Shown here one piece after another: positions 1 to 7,867 of a stretch of DNA of 64,000 nucleotides. Source of the DNA: Flavobacterium poyangense (GTDB lineage Bacteria > Bacteroidota > Bacteroidia > Flavobacteriales > Flavobacteriaceae); NCBI RefSeq assembly GCF_011751075.1, contig NZ_JAALLN010000017.1, positions 36,310 to 100,309 of the forward strand, in the 5' to 3' direction. The stretch's first letter is position 1; every line of letters begins with the position of its first letter. The position numbers and the translations under genes were made by a program. Under the pieces are notes generated by a model. It was not told the origin of the DNA and ran no database searches. It worked only from the letters and a program-made list of their open reading frames with translations.

Positions 1-99
1 AAGTGAAGAAAGAGCAGCTGTGATTTTTATCATAAAATATTAGTATTCATTAGGATTAGGTTTTTAATCAAAAATAGAGGCGAAATGGTTAAAAAGTAG

Positions 100-131
100 T
101 TGATAATTCATGATTTGTTTTCTTATTTTTG
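100..131 (+). promoter_or_regulatory. Predicted promoter of pcm
   Basis: A TTG at 100-102 is followed after 21 bp by TATTTTTG at 124-131, matching the Bacteroidota TTG-N(17-23)-TAnnTTTG promoter. The -7 box overlaps the most upstream possible start (TTG at 129), so that start would lie at or before the transcription start. This favours the TTG at 153 as the pcm start. Confidence 0.6.
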
Positions 132-152
132 CCAAAAATAAAAAGACCAACT

Positions 153-794
153 TTGAAAGATACTGCCAAACATCAAGGACTTCGTAATCAGTTAGTAAGC
201 ACTTTAGAACAAAAGGGAATAACCGATAAAGCAGTTTTGGAAGCGATTAAAAAGATTCCAAGACACCTTTTTCTTAACTCCAGTTTTGAGGATTATGCCT
301 ATCAGGACAAAGCGTTTCCTATAGGGGCCGGACAAACTATTTCGCAGCCTTATACTGTCGCTTTTCAATCACAGTTATTAGAAGTTAAAAAGGAACATAA
401 AATTCTGGAAATCGGAACTGGGTCAGGATATCAAACTGCTGTTTTGTGCATGTTGGGTGCTAAAGTGTTTAGTGTAGAAAGACAAAATGAGTTGTTTAAG
501 ACCACTTCCAATTTATTCCCGAAATTGAATATTCGTCCCAAACATTTGTCATTTGGTGATGGTTATAAAGGATTGCCGAATTTTGCTCCTTTTGACAGTA
601 TTATTGTAACGGCAGGCGCTCCTTTTATCCCGCAACCCCTTATGGCACAGTTGAAAATAGGGGGGAGACTGGTTATTCCGCTAGGAGAAGATGTTCAGAT
701 TATGACTTTACTGATTCGTAAAAATGAAACACAATTTGAAAAACATGAGTTTGGAGAATTTAGATTTGTTCCATTATTAGAAGATAAGAATTAA
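153..794 (+). CDS. pcm: Protein-L-isoaspartate O-methyltransferase
   Basis: Repairs age-damaged proteins by methylating L-isoaspartyl residues with S-adenosylmethionine, in the cytoplasm. The SAM-binding motif LEIGTGSGYQTAVL follows the family segment GAGQTISQPYTVA, and the C-terminal half carries FDSIIVTAGAP and GGRLVIPLG, all typical of Pcm. From the TTG at 153 the protein is about 213 residues, the usual size. The open frame extends to a TTG at 129, but that codon lies inside the predicted -7 box, so 153 is preferred. The gene is monocistronic and is followed by decayed DNA. Confidence 0.93.
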   Translation: MKDTAKHQGLRNQLVSTLEQKGITDKAVLEAIKKIPRHLFLNSSFEDYAYQDKAFPIGAGQTISQPYTVAFQSQLLEVKKEHKILEIGTGSGYQTAVLCMLGAKVFSVERQNELFKTTSNLFPKLNIRPKHLSFGDGYKGLPNFAPFDSIIVTAGAPFIPQPLMAQLKIGGRLVIPLGEDVQIMTLLIRKNETQFEKHEFGEFRFVPLLEDKN

Positions 795-835
795 GTTGAT
801 AATAAGTTGTTTGTCAGATTAAAAAAGAATAAGTA

Positions 836-976
836 AAATATTTAGTAAAAAGGTTTCCAAATGAACAATTTAGTATTGATCATTTGGAAATTTTGCATTG
901 GAATGAAAGCGTAATTTGTTCGTTTGATAAAGCGTCTAAAGATTATAAATTCAAAAAGGCCTTTTCTGGTATATGA
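836..976 (+). pseudogene. Gene scrap without a start codon
   Basis: A 46-codon open stretch bounded by stops reads like real protein (SIDHLEILHWNESVICSF is a typical piece) but has no usable start codon. It lies in the gap between pcm and the broken rhuM gene. I do not recognise the family. It is listed as a possible relic only because composition and position fit a decaying accessory patch; it could be a chance frame. Confidence 0.25.
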
Positions 977-1090
977 CTGGCTGTTTTGTTAAGAAAGTGA
1001 TTTTTTTAATAGTTGATATAGCAAAGTAGGATGATATAGTTTATTGTAAAAATCATATATAAATACTGATAACCTAAATATATCTGATGA

Positions 1091-1246
1091 ATGCTAAGTT
1101 ACGGAGGTTTAGATATCGGCTACGATCATCATTTTGTAAATCGTGTTAATAAACAATATGTTAGTTTTGATGACTCTGAAACAGAAGGGATGTTATTGAA
1201 AGGTTTTGAGGAATTTACAATAGATTATAATGGAGTATGTAATTAG
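1091..1246 (+). CDS. Small ORF or gene fragment, unknown
   Basis: An ATG-started frame of 51 codons (begins MLSYGGLDIGYDHHFVNRV) has an acidic, protein-like composition. It is too short for most families and I recognise no domain. After its TAG the same frame stays open for another 40-odd codons containing FYFQVQLKEKQYIIL, so this may be a longer gene cut by a premature stop. It lies in the accessory patch ahead of rhuM. Function unknown. Confidence 0.25.
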   Translation: MLSYGGLDIGYDHHFVNRVNKQYVSFDDSETEGMLLKGFEEFTIDYNGVCN

Positions 1247-1379
1247 TTGTGGTACAGTTATCTTTTGAGATGTTTGAATGAATTTTATTTTCAGGTTCAA
1301 TTGAAAGAAAAGCAATATATTATCTTAAACCTGTTTTTGTGTAATTTGAAGAATTGTTTAACTTATTAAATGTTAATTA

Positions 1380-2422
1380 ATGGATAATTTGGAAGCTAAC
1401 AGTAATTTTATTTTTTATACAAATGAAAGTGGAAATACTAATATAAATGTAGTAGTAGACAAAGATACAGTTTGGATTACGCAACTGTCAATGGCCGAAA
1501 TATTTGGAGTACAGGTTCCTGCGATAAGCAAACATCTCTCAAATATTTTTGAAGAAGGAGAATTGATATACGATGGAACTGTTTCCAAAATGGAAATAGT
1601 TCAGAAAGAAGGAAAAAGAAATGTAAGGAGAAATGTAGAATACTACAATTTAGATGCTATAATATCTGTTGGGTATCGAGTGAATTCAGTTAAAGCAACT
1701 CAATTTAGAATATGGGCTACTAATGTGCTTAAAGAATATCTCATTAAAGGATTTGCATTGAATGATGACAGATTGAAACAAGGGAAAACTTTATTTGGTA
1801 AAGATTATTTTGACGAATTATTAGAGAAAATTCGTGAAATTAGAGCAAGTGAAAGGCGATTCTATCAAAAAATAACAGATTTATATGCCACTTCAGTAGA
1901 TTATGATTCCAAATCAAAAATAACACAAGTATTCTTTTCTACGGTACAAAATAAATTAGAATTTGCTATAACACATTTAACTGCGCCGGAAATAATAAAA
2001 GAGCGTGCAGATTCTAAAAAGCCAAATATGGGTTTAACGTCTTTTAAAAATTCAAATACAGGAGGTAAAGTTTTGAAAACAGATGTTTGCGTAGCTAAAA
2101 ATTATTTAAACGAAGATGAAATATCAGAACTTAATATTTTAGTTAACATGTATCTTGATTATGCGGAATTGCAAGCAAAAAGAAACAAATTAATGAGTAT
2201 GAATGATTGGGTAAATAAACTTGATGCGTTTTTGCAATTTAACGAATATGATTTATTGAAGAATTCAGGAAAATTTAGGGCTGATGTTGCTAAAAAATTG
2301 CTGAAACTGAATATGAAAAATTTAGAATAGTACAAGACCGCGAATATGAATCAGATTTTGATAAAATTATAGAAAAGATAAAATCGACAGGAGAGCTACC
2401 AAAAGGATCTGGAACTTTGTAA
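1380..2422 (+). pseudogene. RhuM-family protein, 3' frameshift
   Basis: RhuM-family proteins are cytoplasmic proteins found in mobile and pathogenicity-linked regions, often near Fic genes; their biochemical role is unsettled. The intact first frame (to 2330) encodes 316 residues with the family pattern: DTVWITQLSMAEIFGVQ, ISKHLSNIFEEGEL, YYNLDAIISVGYRVNS and FRIWATNVLKEYLIKGFALNDDRL. It stops early after VAKKLLKLN. Adding one base at the A-run 2292-2297 restores the family tail (AETEYEKFRIVQDREYESDF), ending at the TAA at 2420-2422. A single-base loss in a homopolymer is the simplest reading: the core is intact and only the last ~45 residues are affected. It could also be an assembly error. 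Confidence 0.8.
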
Positions 2423-2573
2423 TGATTAATGATATTTATGTAAATCTGTACTGGTTCAATTTAATTTTGCTAAGAAATTAAAGGGAGTACTAGACATGCG
2501 ATAAGATTTAAAACGCTCTATTTGGAAGATGTGAAAAAATAGTAAAGTTAGTTGTTTTTTCGGGTTTGGTTTT

Positions 2574-3581
2574 TTATTTAGAAACCAATCCAATAGCATA
2601 AGCCAGATTTTCTTTTTCAATTCGGAGTATGTAATTGATGAAAATTGAGGTGTCATTTGTCTGTTGACTTTGCTCTAAAACAGAGAGGTATTCATTAATA
2701 CTGTCTTCATTGCTGTCAACAATGGCATAAGTGTAATTGCTTTGAAGTAAGATCCAATTAAGTGTTAAACTCGCCATTTGTATGTTTCCATGTTCAAAAG
2801 GATTGATCTGTGCTATTTTTAAGTGACTTTCAGCTGCTAAAACGATCGGATGCAGGTTGTTTTTATGGGTTTCGTACCAATTAAAAAACGAATTTATTTC
2901 ACGCACAGCCAAGGCATCATTCTTGTATTTTCCTGAACTTTCGGGTTTAATTCCTTTAAATAGCAGATTGTGCAGAGCAAGGAATTCTTTTTCGTTTAAA
3001 GATGCTTTCTTCTGAATCAGAGTTTTGATATAAGCTGCTGTTTCCTGTAAATTGATAGCTTCCAGCTGCTCCTGCATGCTTTTTCCTGCAATTGTTAATC
3101 CTTCATTAATAATAGACTTTGTTTCTTCTAATGTTAAGGAGTTACCGTTTAAACGAAGGCTCTTAAAGATGAATTCTAATTCTAAAGTCTTCGAAATTTG
3201 TCGTGTTTCGAAAGGATTAAAGGATTGAATTTGATTTTTTAAGATTTCGATTTCATCTAAAGTATTCTGAAGCGAAGATAAAAGAACAGAATTGATTTCT
3301 TTTCTGTTGTTCTGAATTTCATGTTCGGCAAGCAATAAAGCCTTGAGAGCAAACTCTTCGTTTTCGATTTCGTAAAGAATTTTTTCTTTTAGCCAGGCAA
3401 TCATTATTGTTTCATAATCAATTTCTAAAAGCTGGGATAATTTTAAAACCTGTTCTTTAGTTGGTCTTCGGGTGCCACTTTCAAACTTACTTATTAATGC
3501 CTGATCAATACTAAGAATTTGAGCCACTTCACGAGTTTTCAGCCCTTTTTGTTCTCTGGCATTTTTAAGAAGTGTTTTCAT
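2574..3581 (-). CDS. XRE-type HTH protein fused to a degenerate Fic domain
   Basis: Residues 1-60 form an XRE/Cro helix-turn-helix (KGLKTREVAQILSIDQALIS, then KFESGTRRPTKEQVLKL). Residues ~130-320 follow the Fic/DOC fold: a helical lead-in, GIKPESSGKYKN, then the catalytic loop. Active Fic enzymes carry HPFx(D/N)GNGRxxR and transfer AMP to proteins; here the loop reads NPFEHGNIQMAS, so the catalytic His is Asn and the GNGR anion hole is GNIQ. The inhibitory (S/T)xxxE(G/N) helix also seems changed (SLRLNGN, with Asn where Glu is expected). It is therefore probably a DNA-binding regulator with a non-catalytic Fic fold. It converges on the broken rhuM gene. The domain call is firm; loss of activity is inferred from motif loss. 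Confidence 0.75.
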   Translation of the reverse strand: MKTLLKNAREQKGLKTREVAQILSIDQALISKFESGTRRPTKEQVLKLSQLLEIDYETIMIAWLKEKILYEIENEEFALKALLLAEHEIQNNRKEINSVLLSSLQNTLDEIEILKNQIQSFNPFETRQISKTLELEFIFKSLRLNGNSLTLEETKSIINEGLTIAGKSMQEQLEAINLQETAAYIKTLIQKKASLNEKEFLALHNLLFKGIKPESSGKYKNDALAVREINSFFNWYETHKNNLHPIVLAAESHLKIAQINPFEHGNIQMASLTLNWILLQSNYTYAIVDSNEDSINEYLSVLEQSQQTNDTSIFINYILRIEKENLAYAIGLVSK

Positions 3582-3682
3582 TAGTATGGATTATAAGTGT
3601 CTTGACAAATTTAGTCATTGTGCTAAGTATAAAAAAAGACATTATCAGAAATATTGCCTTTTTTTAGTATTGTTTACGGGTT

Positions 3683-4321
3683 TTATTTAGGTGGTAAAGA
3701 ACCATCTTTTCTCATTTCTTTTACAACAGCCTGCATGATGGCATCAACAGATTGCCCTAAATCGGTAACATATTCTGATTTTGTAGTTCCGGTCCAGATG
3801 AGTTTATTGTCTTTTAAGGAGAAAACATTCGTTTCAACCATATAAGCAGTAGTTTCCTGATAATATCCGGGATCGTAGAAATTAGGGGAGTACATGCCAT
3901 ACCAGTTTCCAAAACCATAGCCATACATTCCTGTGTACATACCGTCAAAACCTCCGTAGTACATTCCGGTGTAAGTTCCAGGAACATAACTTGTTTCTTT
4001 TTCCTTGCTCACTAAACGCATCGTTATAACACCATCAAAATTTTCGTCTTGCAAAATTTTTAGCTGCTGCTCTTTGGTTAGGTGTAAGTTAGTTCCATTC
4101 ATGTATTGGTACGAGGTTTTAAAGACAGGATTGCCGGCCGCAATTCTGTTTTCTGTTGTTCTTCTGGCGGCTTCATCTTTTACCAAAGCAACTACCAGAA
4201 CTTTTTTAAAATGTTCCTGAGCAACGGTAATGCTAGGATCTCTCCAACTGCTTACGATTACTGTATTACTGCTACAACTTGAAAGAATTAAAACAACTAA
4301 TAAAGATAAATACTTTTTCAT
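3683..4321 (-). CDS. Lipoprotein, DUF4136-like, unknown role
   Basis: The N-terminus (MKKYLSLLVVLILSSC) is a lipoprotein signal with a lipobox ending at Cys16, so the mature protein should be membrane-anchored in the envelope. The 212-residue chain has a Tyr/Gly/Met-rich central stretch with repeated GMY/GGFDGMYTGMYGYG units (about residues 118-150). It ends in NKLIWTGTTKSEYVTDLG and VDAIMQAVVKEMRKDG, a layout seen in DUF4136-type lipoproteins. No catalytic motif is seen. It stands alone between the Fic-like gene and smpB. Confidence 0.7.
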   Translation of the reverse strand: MKKYLSLLVVLILSSCSSNTVIVSSWRDPSITVAQEHFKKVLVVALVKDEAARRTTENRIAAGNPVFKTSYQYMNGTNLHLTKEQQLKILQDENFDGVITMRLVSKEKETSYVPGTYTGMYYGGFDGMYTGMYGYGFGNWYGMYSPNFYDPGYYQETTAYMVETNVFSLKDNKLIWTGTTKSEYVTDLGQSVDAIMQAVVKEMRKDGSLPPK

Positions 4322-4400
4322 ATTTTATAATTAAAGTTAGCGTTATAGTAAAGCTAAGTATAAAATATCAAAAAAACTCTTCTTGAAAATAAAGTTGCTT

Positions 4401-4856
4401 TTAGTTATATGCTTTTTTAATTCGGTCCAGATCACGTTTAGTGTCCTGTTCCTTAAGGGATTCACGTTTGTCGTAATTTTTCTTTCCTTTACAAAGACCG
4501 ATTTGTAGTTTGGCAAGTCCTTTTTCGTTAGTGAATAATTTTAAAGGAACAATCGTTAAACCTTTTGCCTGTACATTTTTATGAAGCGTTTTTAATTCTT
4601 TTTTATTTAAAAGTAATTTTCTCTCACTTCTTGATTTGTGATTGAATTGATTTCCAAACGTATATTCTTCAATGTAGGTGTTAATGGCAAAAAGCTCCAT
4701 ACCACTAAATTCGCAAAAACTTTCGGTAATATTTGCTTTTCCTAAACGAATAGATTTGATCTCAGTGCCTGATAAAACAATTCCGGCAGTATAAGTGTCG
4801 ATTATTTCATAATCAAACCGAGCTCTTTTATTAAGTATATTGACTGATTTTAACAT
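4401..4856 (-). CDS. smpB: SsrA-binding protein SmpB
   Basis: SmpB binds tmRNA and delivers it to stalled ribosomes for trans-translation. The protein has the family core: NKRARFDYEIIDTYTAGIVL, GTEIKSIRLGKANITESFC, NHKSRSERKLLL and the basic tail KGKKNYDKRESLKEQDTKRD that enters the mRNA channel. The chosen start (ATG at 4856) gives about 151 residues, the normal size. A TTG three codons upstream overlaps a TACATTTG promoter box and is unlikely to be used. Confidence 0.96.
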   Translation of the reverse strand: MLKSVNILNKRARFDYEIIDTYTAGIVLSGTEIKSIRLGKANITESFCEFSGMELFAINTYIEEYTFGNQFNHKSRSERKLLLNKKELKTLHKNVQAKGLTIVPLKLFTNEKGLAKLQIGLCKGKKNYDKRESLKEQDTKRDLDRIKKAYN

Positions 4857-4862
4857 AGGTTG

Positions 4863-4870
4863 CAAATGTA
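4863..4870 (-). promoter_or_regulatory. -7 box of smpB, 6 nt from the start codon
   Basis: On the minus strand TACATTTG matches TAnnTTTG. Only six bases separate it from the smpB ATG, so transcription would begin at or next to the start codon, implying a leaderless or nearly leaderless mRNA. No clear TTG was found at the right distance upstream, so this rests on the -7 box alone. Confidence 0.45.
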
Positions 4871-5168
4871 AATAAAAATGAAATACTTTGATAAGATTAA
4901 AGCTTATTAATTCAAGATGTGAGTTGTGAGTTGTGAGAAACTGAATATAAAGTATTGTATTGTTTCAGAAAGTTCAGGGATACTTTATGTTGGTAAACAA
5001 GTTAGAATCAATCAAATAAAACGGATTAGCTTTCGTATTTACATTGTACATCACACATTTTACGTTTTGCATTTCACAGCTCAGAAGTAATACCTTGAAT
5101 TAATTATTTATTTTTGTCGAAATAATTAGATATAGATTATTTAGAAAACGAGTTTAAAAAAAAATAAA

Positions 5169-5399
5169 ATGCAAAATCAATCTAAAGATCCTTTACACGG
5201 AATTACGCTTAAAGCAATAGTCGAAAAATTGGTTAACTTTTACGGTTTTGATATTTTGGGGGAGTTGATTCCCATTAAAAGTTTTACTTCAAATCCCAGT
5301 ATCAAATCTAGTCTTACTTTTTTGAGGAAAACAGATTGGGCTCGAAAAAAAGTAGAAGACTTATATATTAAATCAATTCCTAAATTTCCTGAGAATTAA
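5169..5399 (+). CDS. VF530 family (DUF2132) small protein
   Basis: A 76-residue protein with the full VF530/DUF2132 pattern: DPLHGITLKAIVEKLVNFYG, then SFTSNPSIKSSLTFLRKT and WARKKVEDLYI. The family is described as small, helical and possibly DNA-binding; its role is not established. A TATTTTTG -7 box at 5109-5116 lies about 50 bases upstream. The stop codon overlaps the convergent neighbour's stop by 4 bases (5396-5399). Confidence 0.88.
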   Translation: MQNQSKDPLHGITLKAIVEKLVNFYGFDILGELIPIKSFTSNPSIKSSLTFLRKTDWARKKVEDLYIKSIPKFPEN

Positions 5400-5953
5400 T
5401 TTAGTTTATACGAAAGCATAACACCTCCGCGGTAAGGAAGCCATTCTCCGCTTTTGTTCCAGTTAGGAGCTTTCTCGTATCTTCCAGGGGTTCCATCATT
5501 GTAATAACCACGATAAAATCCCTGATGCCAGCCACCGCCGACAAAAACATCCAATAAGAATTTATCTTTTATTTTGATGTTGTATCCTATAGTAGCACCC
5601 ATGCGATAGCCAAATCCTTTTTCGTAGAGATTGCTATTCCAATAATTCCATTTTTGAATTTCGTATATATCCGGTCCGATATGACCTCCTACATAGAAAC
5701 CATTGTATTTTTCTTTAAAATGATAACGTACTTCAGGCGTTAAAGTTACAAATTTCATAGGATGGTGGCCATTGAAAGACTCCCAAAAAGAAGCCATGAC
5801 ATCGACGCTAAAGGTAACTTTTTCGCCTATACCGGTTTCTATACCAACATTTGGAACACCGATAAATGCTGTTGCACCATTAAATTTTAGATAAGTCTGA
5901 CTTTGTAGTTGTACAGAAAAAAAAAGAACAAAAAGAATTAAAATGTTTTTCAT
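5396..5953 (-). CDS. Small outer-membrane beta-barrel protein
   Basis: The signal peptide MKNILILFVLFFSVQLQSQ ends at about residue 19. The rest shows alternating aromatic/glycine strands typical of an 8-stranded outer-membrane barrel (TFSVDVMASFWESF, LTPEVRYHFKEKYNGFYVGGH, YRMGATIGYNIKIKDKFLLDV) and ends in GGVMLSYKLN, a barrel-type C-terminus. It resembles DUF3575-type proteins; no specific role can be given. Transcription likely starts at a TATATTTG box at 6004-6011 that abuts a long palindrome, so it is probably controlled by a dimeric regulator. Confidence 0.72.
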   Translation of the reverse strand: MKNILILFVLFFSVQLQSQTYLKFNGATAFIGVPNVGIETGIGEKVTFSVDVMASFWESFNGHHPMKFVTLTPEVRYHFKEKYNGFYVGGHIGPDIYEIQKWNYWNSNLYEKGFGYRMGATIGYNIKIKDKFLLDVFVGGGWHQGFYRGYYNDGTPGRYEKAPNWNKSGEWLPYRGGVMLSYKLN

Positions 5954-6003
5954 AAAATAGTTTTTCGCGGTAGAAAATAAGTTTCAATTACTTATTTTGA
6001 GTG

Positions 6004-6038
6004 CAAATATAACGCAACACTATAGCATAGTGTTGCGT
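6004..6038 (-). promoter_or_regulatory. Promoter with adjoining palindromic operator
   Basis: On the minus strand a TATATTTG -7 box occupies 6011-6004, about 50 nt upstream of the barrel-protein ATG. Directly upstream, filling the promoter spacer, is a perfect 12-bp inverted repeat (6012-6023 and 6027-6038) with a 3-bp centre AGC. A palindrome in this place is the classical position of a repressor site. No T-run follows in the gene's direction, so it does not look like a terminator. Confidence 0.5.
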
Positions 6039-6088
6039 AAAACATCTTTTTTAACAAGTTTTTCTTTGTAATAAGATCTTGTAATGAG

Positions 6089-6637
6089 TTATTTGTCAAG
6101 TAATGAATATATTATAATATCCAAGAAACGACCATCATAAAATTCAGCTTCTTTTAAATGAGCTTCTTTAACAAAACCACATTTTTGCAACACTTTTTCA
6201 GAAGCAAGATTCTTAGGATCAATGACAGCCTCGATAGAATGTAGCTTTAAATCATCAAAACCAAATCTAATTAGTCTGTTAACTGCTTCAGGAATAATTC
6301 CCTTCCCATGAAATTCCGGAGCTAACATATAACCGATTTCGGCACGATGATTTTCAGGTTGTAATCTGTAGTAGCCAATTATTCCAAGTAATTTGGGGCT
6401 GTCTTTTAAGGTGATTCCCCAATTTATGCCAAGATTTGTTACAATTTTGTCTTCCATCATGGCAATGTGTTCCAGTGCATCTTCGGTATCTTTAACCAAA
6501 GGTCTTGGAATAAATTTCATTGTTTCCGGGTTAGAACGCAGTTCAAAAACTTCGTTCACGTCATCATTGGTGATTCTTCTTAAAAGTAAACGTTCCGTCT
6601 CTACGATTGGGAACGGAGTAAAATTAAATTCTAACAT
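6089..6637 (-). CDS. GNAT N-acetyltransferase, RimJ/RimL type
   Basis: A 182-residue cytoplasmic acetyl-CoA-dependent transferase. It opens with the RimJ/RimL-like VETERLLLRRITNDDVNEVF and has motif A in the form GYMLAPEFHGKGIIPEAVNRL and the C-terminal NLASEKVLQKCGF segment typical of this GNAT branch. The substrate (a ribosomal protein N-terminus or a small amine) cannot be read from sequence. It lies 9 bases downstream of the epimerase-like gene in the same direction, so they may be co-transcribed. Confidence 0.88.
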   Translation of the reverse strand: MLEFNFTPFPIVETERLLLRRITNDDVNEVFELRSNPETMKFIPRPLVKDTEDALEHIAMMEDKIVTNLGINWGITLKDSPKLLGIIGYYRLQPENHRAEIGYMLAPEFHGKGIIPEAVNRLIRFGFDDLKLHSIEAVIDPKNLASEKVLQKCGFVKEAHLKEAEFYDGRFLDIIIYSLLDK

Positions 6638-6646
6638 AGCGTTTTG

Positions 6647-7498
6647 TTATAATAGTTGAATACTAAATTTCGATTGGAATGTTTGATGAGCATCTAAAAC
6701 AAGAATCCCTTCTTTTTTGAATAGATCTCCTGAGTTTTCGGCGGTGTCAGAGTAACCGAACCAGGGTTCAATGCAAATAAACGGAGCCTGTTCTTTGGTC
6801 CAGATGCCTAAGCTTGGGAAATCTTCGAAAGTAATTTTTACATAAGGTTTAGAATTTTCAAGAATGGTAAGAGATTTAGATTGCAGGGTTTTGAAAACCA
6901 AAGCGTCATTTTCGAACAGTTTGTAGTCTAGCGGGACCAAATTAGCTGTGGTTTCCAATGTTTTGGTTTTGTTTGAAATCAAATCATTTTCAAGAAGATT
7001 GTATTTTAAAACCTCGTCTTTTTCGAATTCAAGAGAATAGATGTTAAAATCATTTGGTAAGGCAATAGCGGGATGCGCACCTATGGAGAAAGGAATCCTT
7101 AGGTCTCCGGGATTAATTACTTTGTAAGACAGAACTAGCTCTTTTTCTTTTAGCGTATAAATAAGTTGCAATTCAAAAGCAAAAGGAAATTTTTGTAACG
7201 TTTCTGCATTGGAACGTAATGAAAAAGTTGCACTGTTTTCTGTGCGATCCACCAATTGAAATTCCATATCACGGGCAAAACCGTGTCTTGGTAAGTGATA
7301 TTCTTTGCCATCAATGGTGTAGGTGTTGTTTTTTAAAGTGCCTACAATGGGGAAAAGAACCGGAGAATGTTTCCCCCAAAATGAAGGATTACCTTCCCAG
7401 ATATATTCTTTGTTTTGATTATCTTTTATGGAGAATAATTCAGCTCCTGCGTGTTTTATGGAAGCTGTTAAGTTTGAATTTGAAATTGTTGTAGTCAA
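6647..7498 (-). CDS. Aldose 1-epimerase family protein
   Basis: A galactose-mutarotase-like protein (283 residues) that probably interconverts sugar anomers or acts on a sugar phosphate. Family features: SIKHAGAELFSIKD at the N-terminus, FWGKHSPVLFPIVG, YHLPRHGFARD with the conserved His, IPFSIGAHPAI with the second His, and the near-C-terminal CIEPWFGYSD with the catalytic-type Glu. This is the YeaD/LacX-like branch rather than GalM. The frame begins at a TTG (7498); no better ATG exists upstream and the residues right after it look family-like. Confidence 0.87.
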   Translation of the reverse strand: MTTTISNSNLTASIKHAGAELFSIKDNQNKEYIWEGNPSFWGKHSPVLFPIVGTLKNNTYTIDGKEYHLPRHGFARDMEFQLVDRTENSATFSLRSNAETLQKFPFAFELQLIYTLKEKELVLSYKVINPGDLRIPFSIGAHPAIALPNDFNIYSLEFEKDEVLKYNLLENDLISNKTKTLETTANLVPLDYKLFENDALVFKTLQSKSLTILENSKPYVKITFEDFPSLGIWTKEQAPFICIEPWFGYSDTAENSGDLFKKEGILVLDAHQTFQSKFSIQLL

Positions 7499-7867
7499 AA
7501 TCTGTCAAGTGTAATAAGTTAGTTTTAATAATCCATCCGGAGTAATTACTTTTTAAAACATCGAAACATAGTTTTCGAAGAAAAACATTCCACTTATTCA
7601 AAATTCTTATAGTTAAAATAGGTGACAGAAATGTGTTTCTTTTTTTTAAGTAAAATCTAAGTTTCTGTGTATTAAGTGTGATTTTTACAAATTATATCCA
7701 ACGGCTTGTAATAGTATGTAAATATATTTTATAAATTTTGTTTTTTCGGATTAATGGCAGAAATTATTTTTTTTGATAAATTTTGGTTAAAAAAGAATTA
7801 TAGCTTTATTTTTTCTCTTAAGATAGCTTTTTTTTTCATTAATTTGCTATATAAACAGCTAAAAAAT

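Noticed and set aside
7754..7867. Upstream start of the M1 peptidase
   Set aside because: It adds 38 Phe/Lys/Ile-rich residues before a clean signal peptide, and lies in AT-rich promoter-like DNA.
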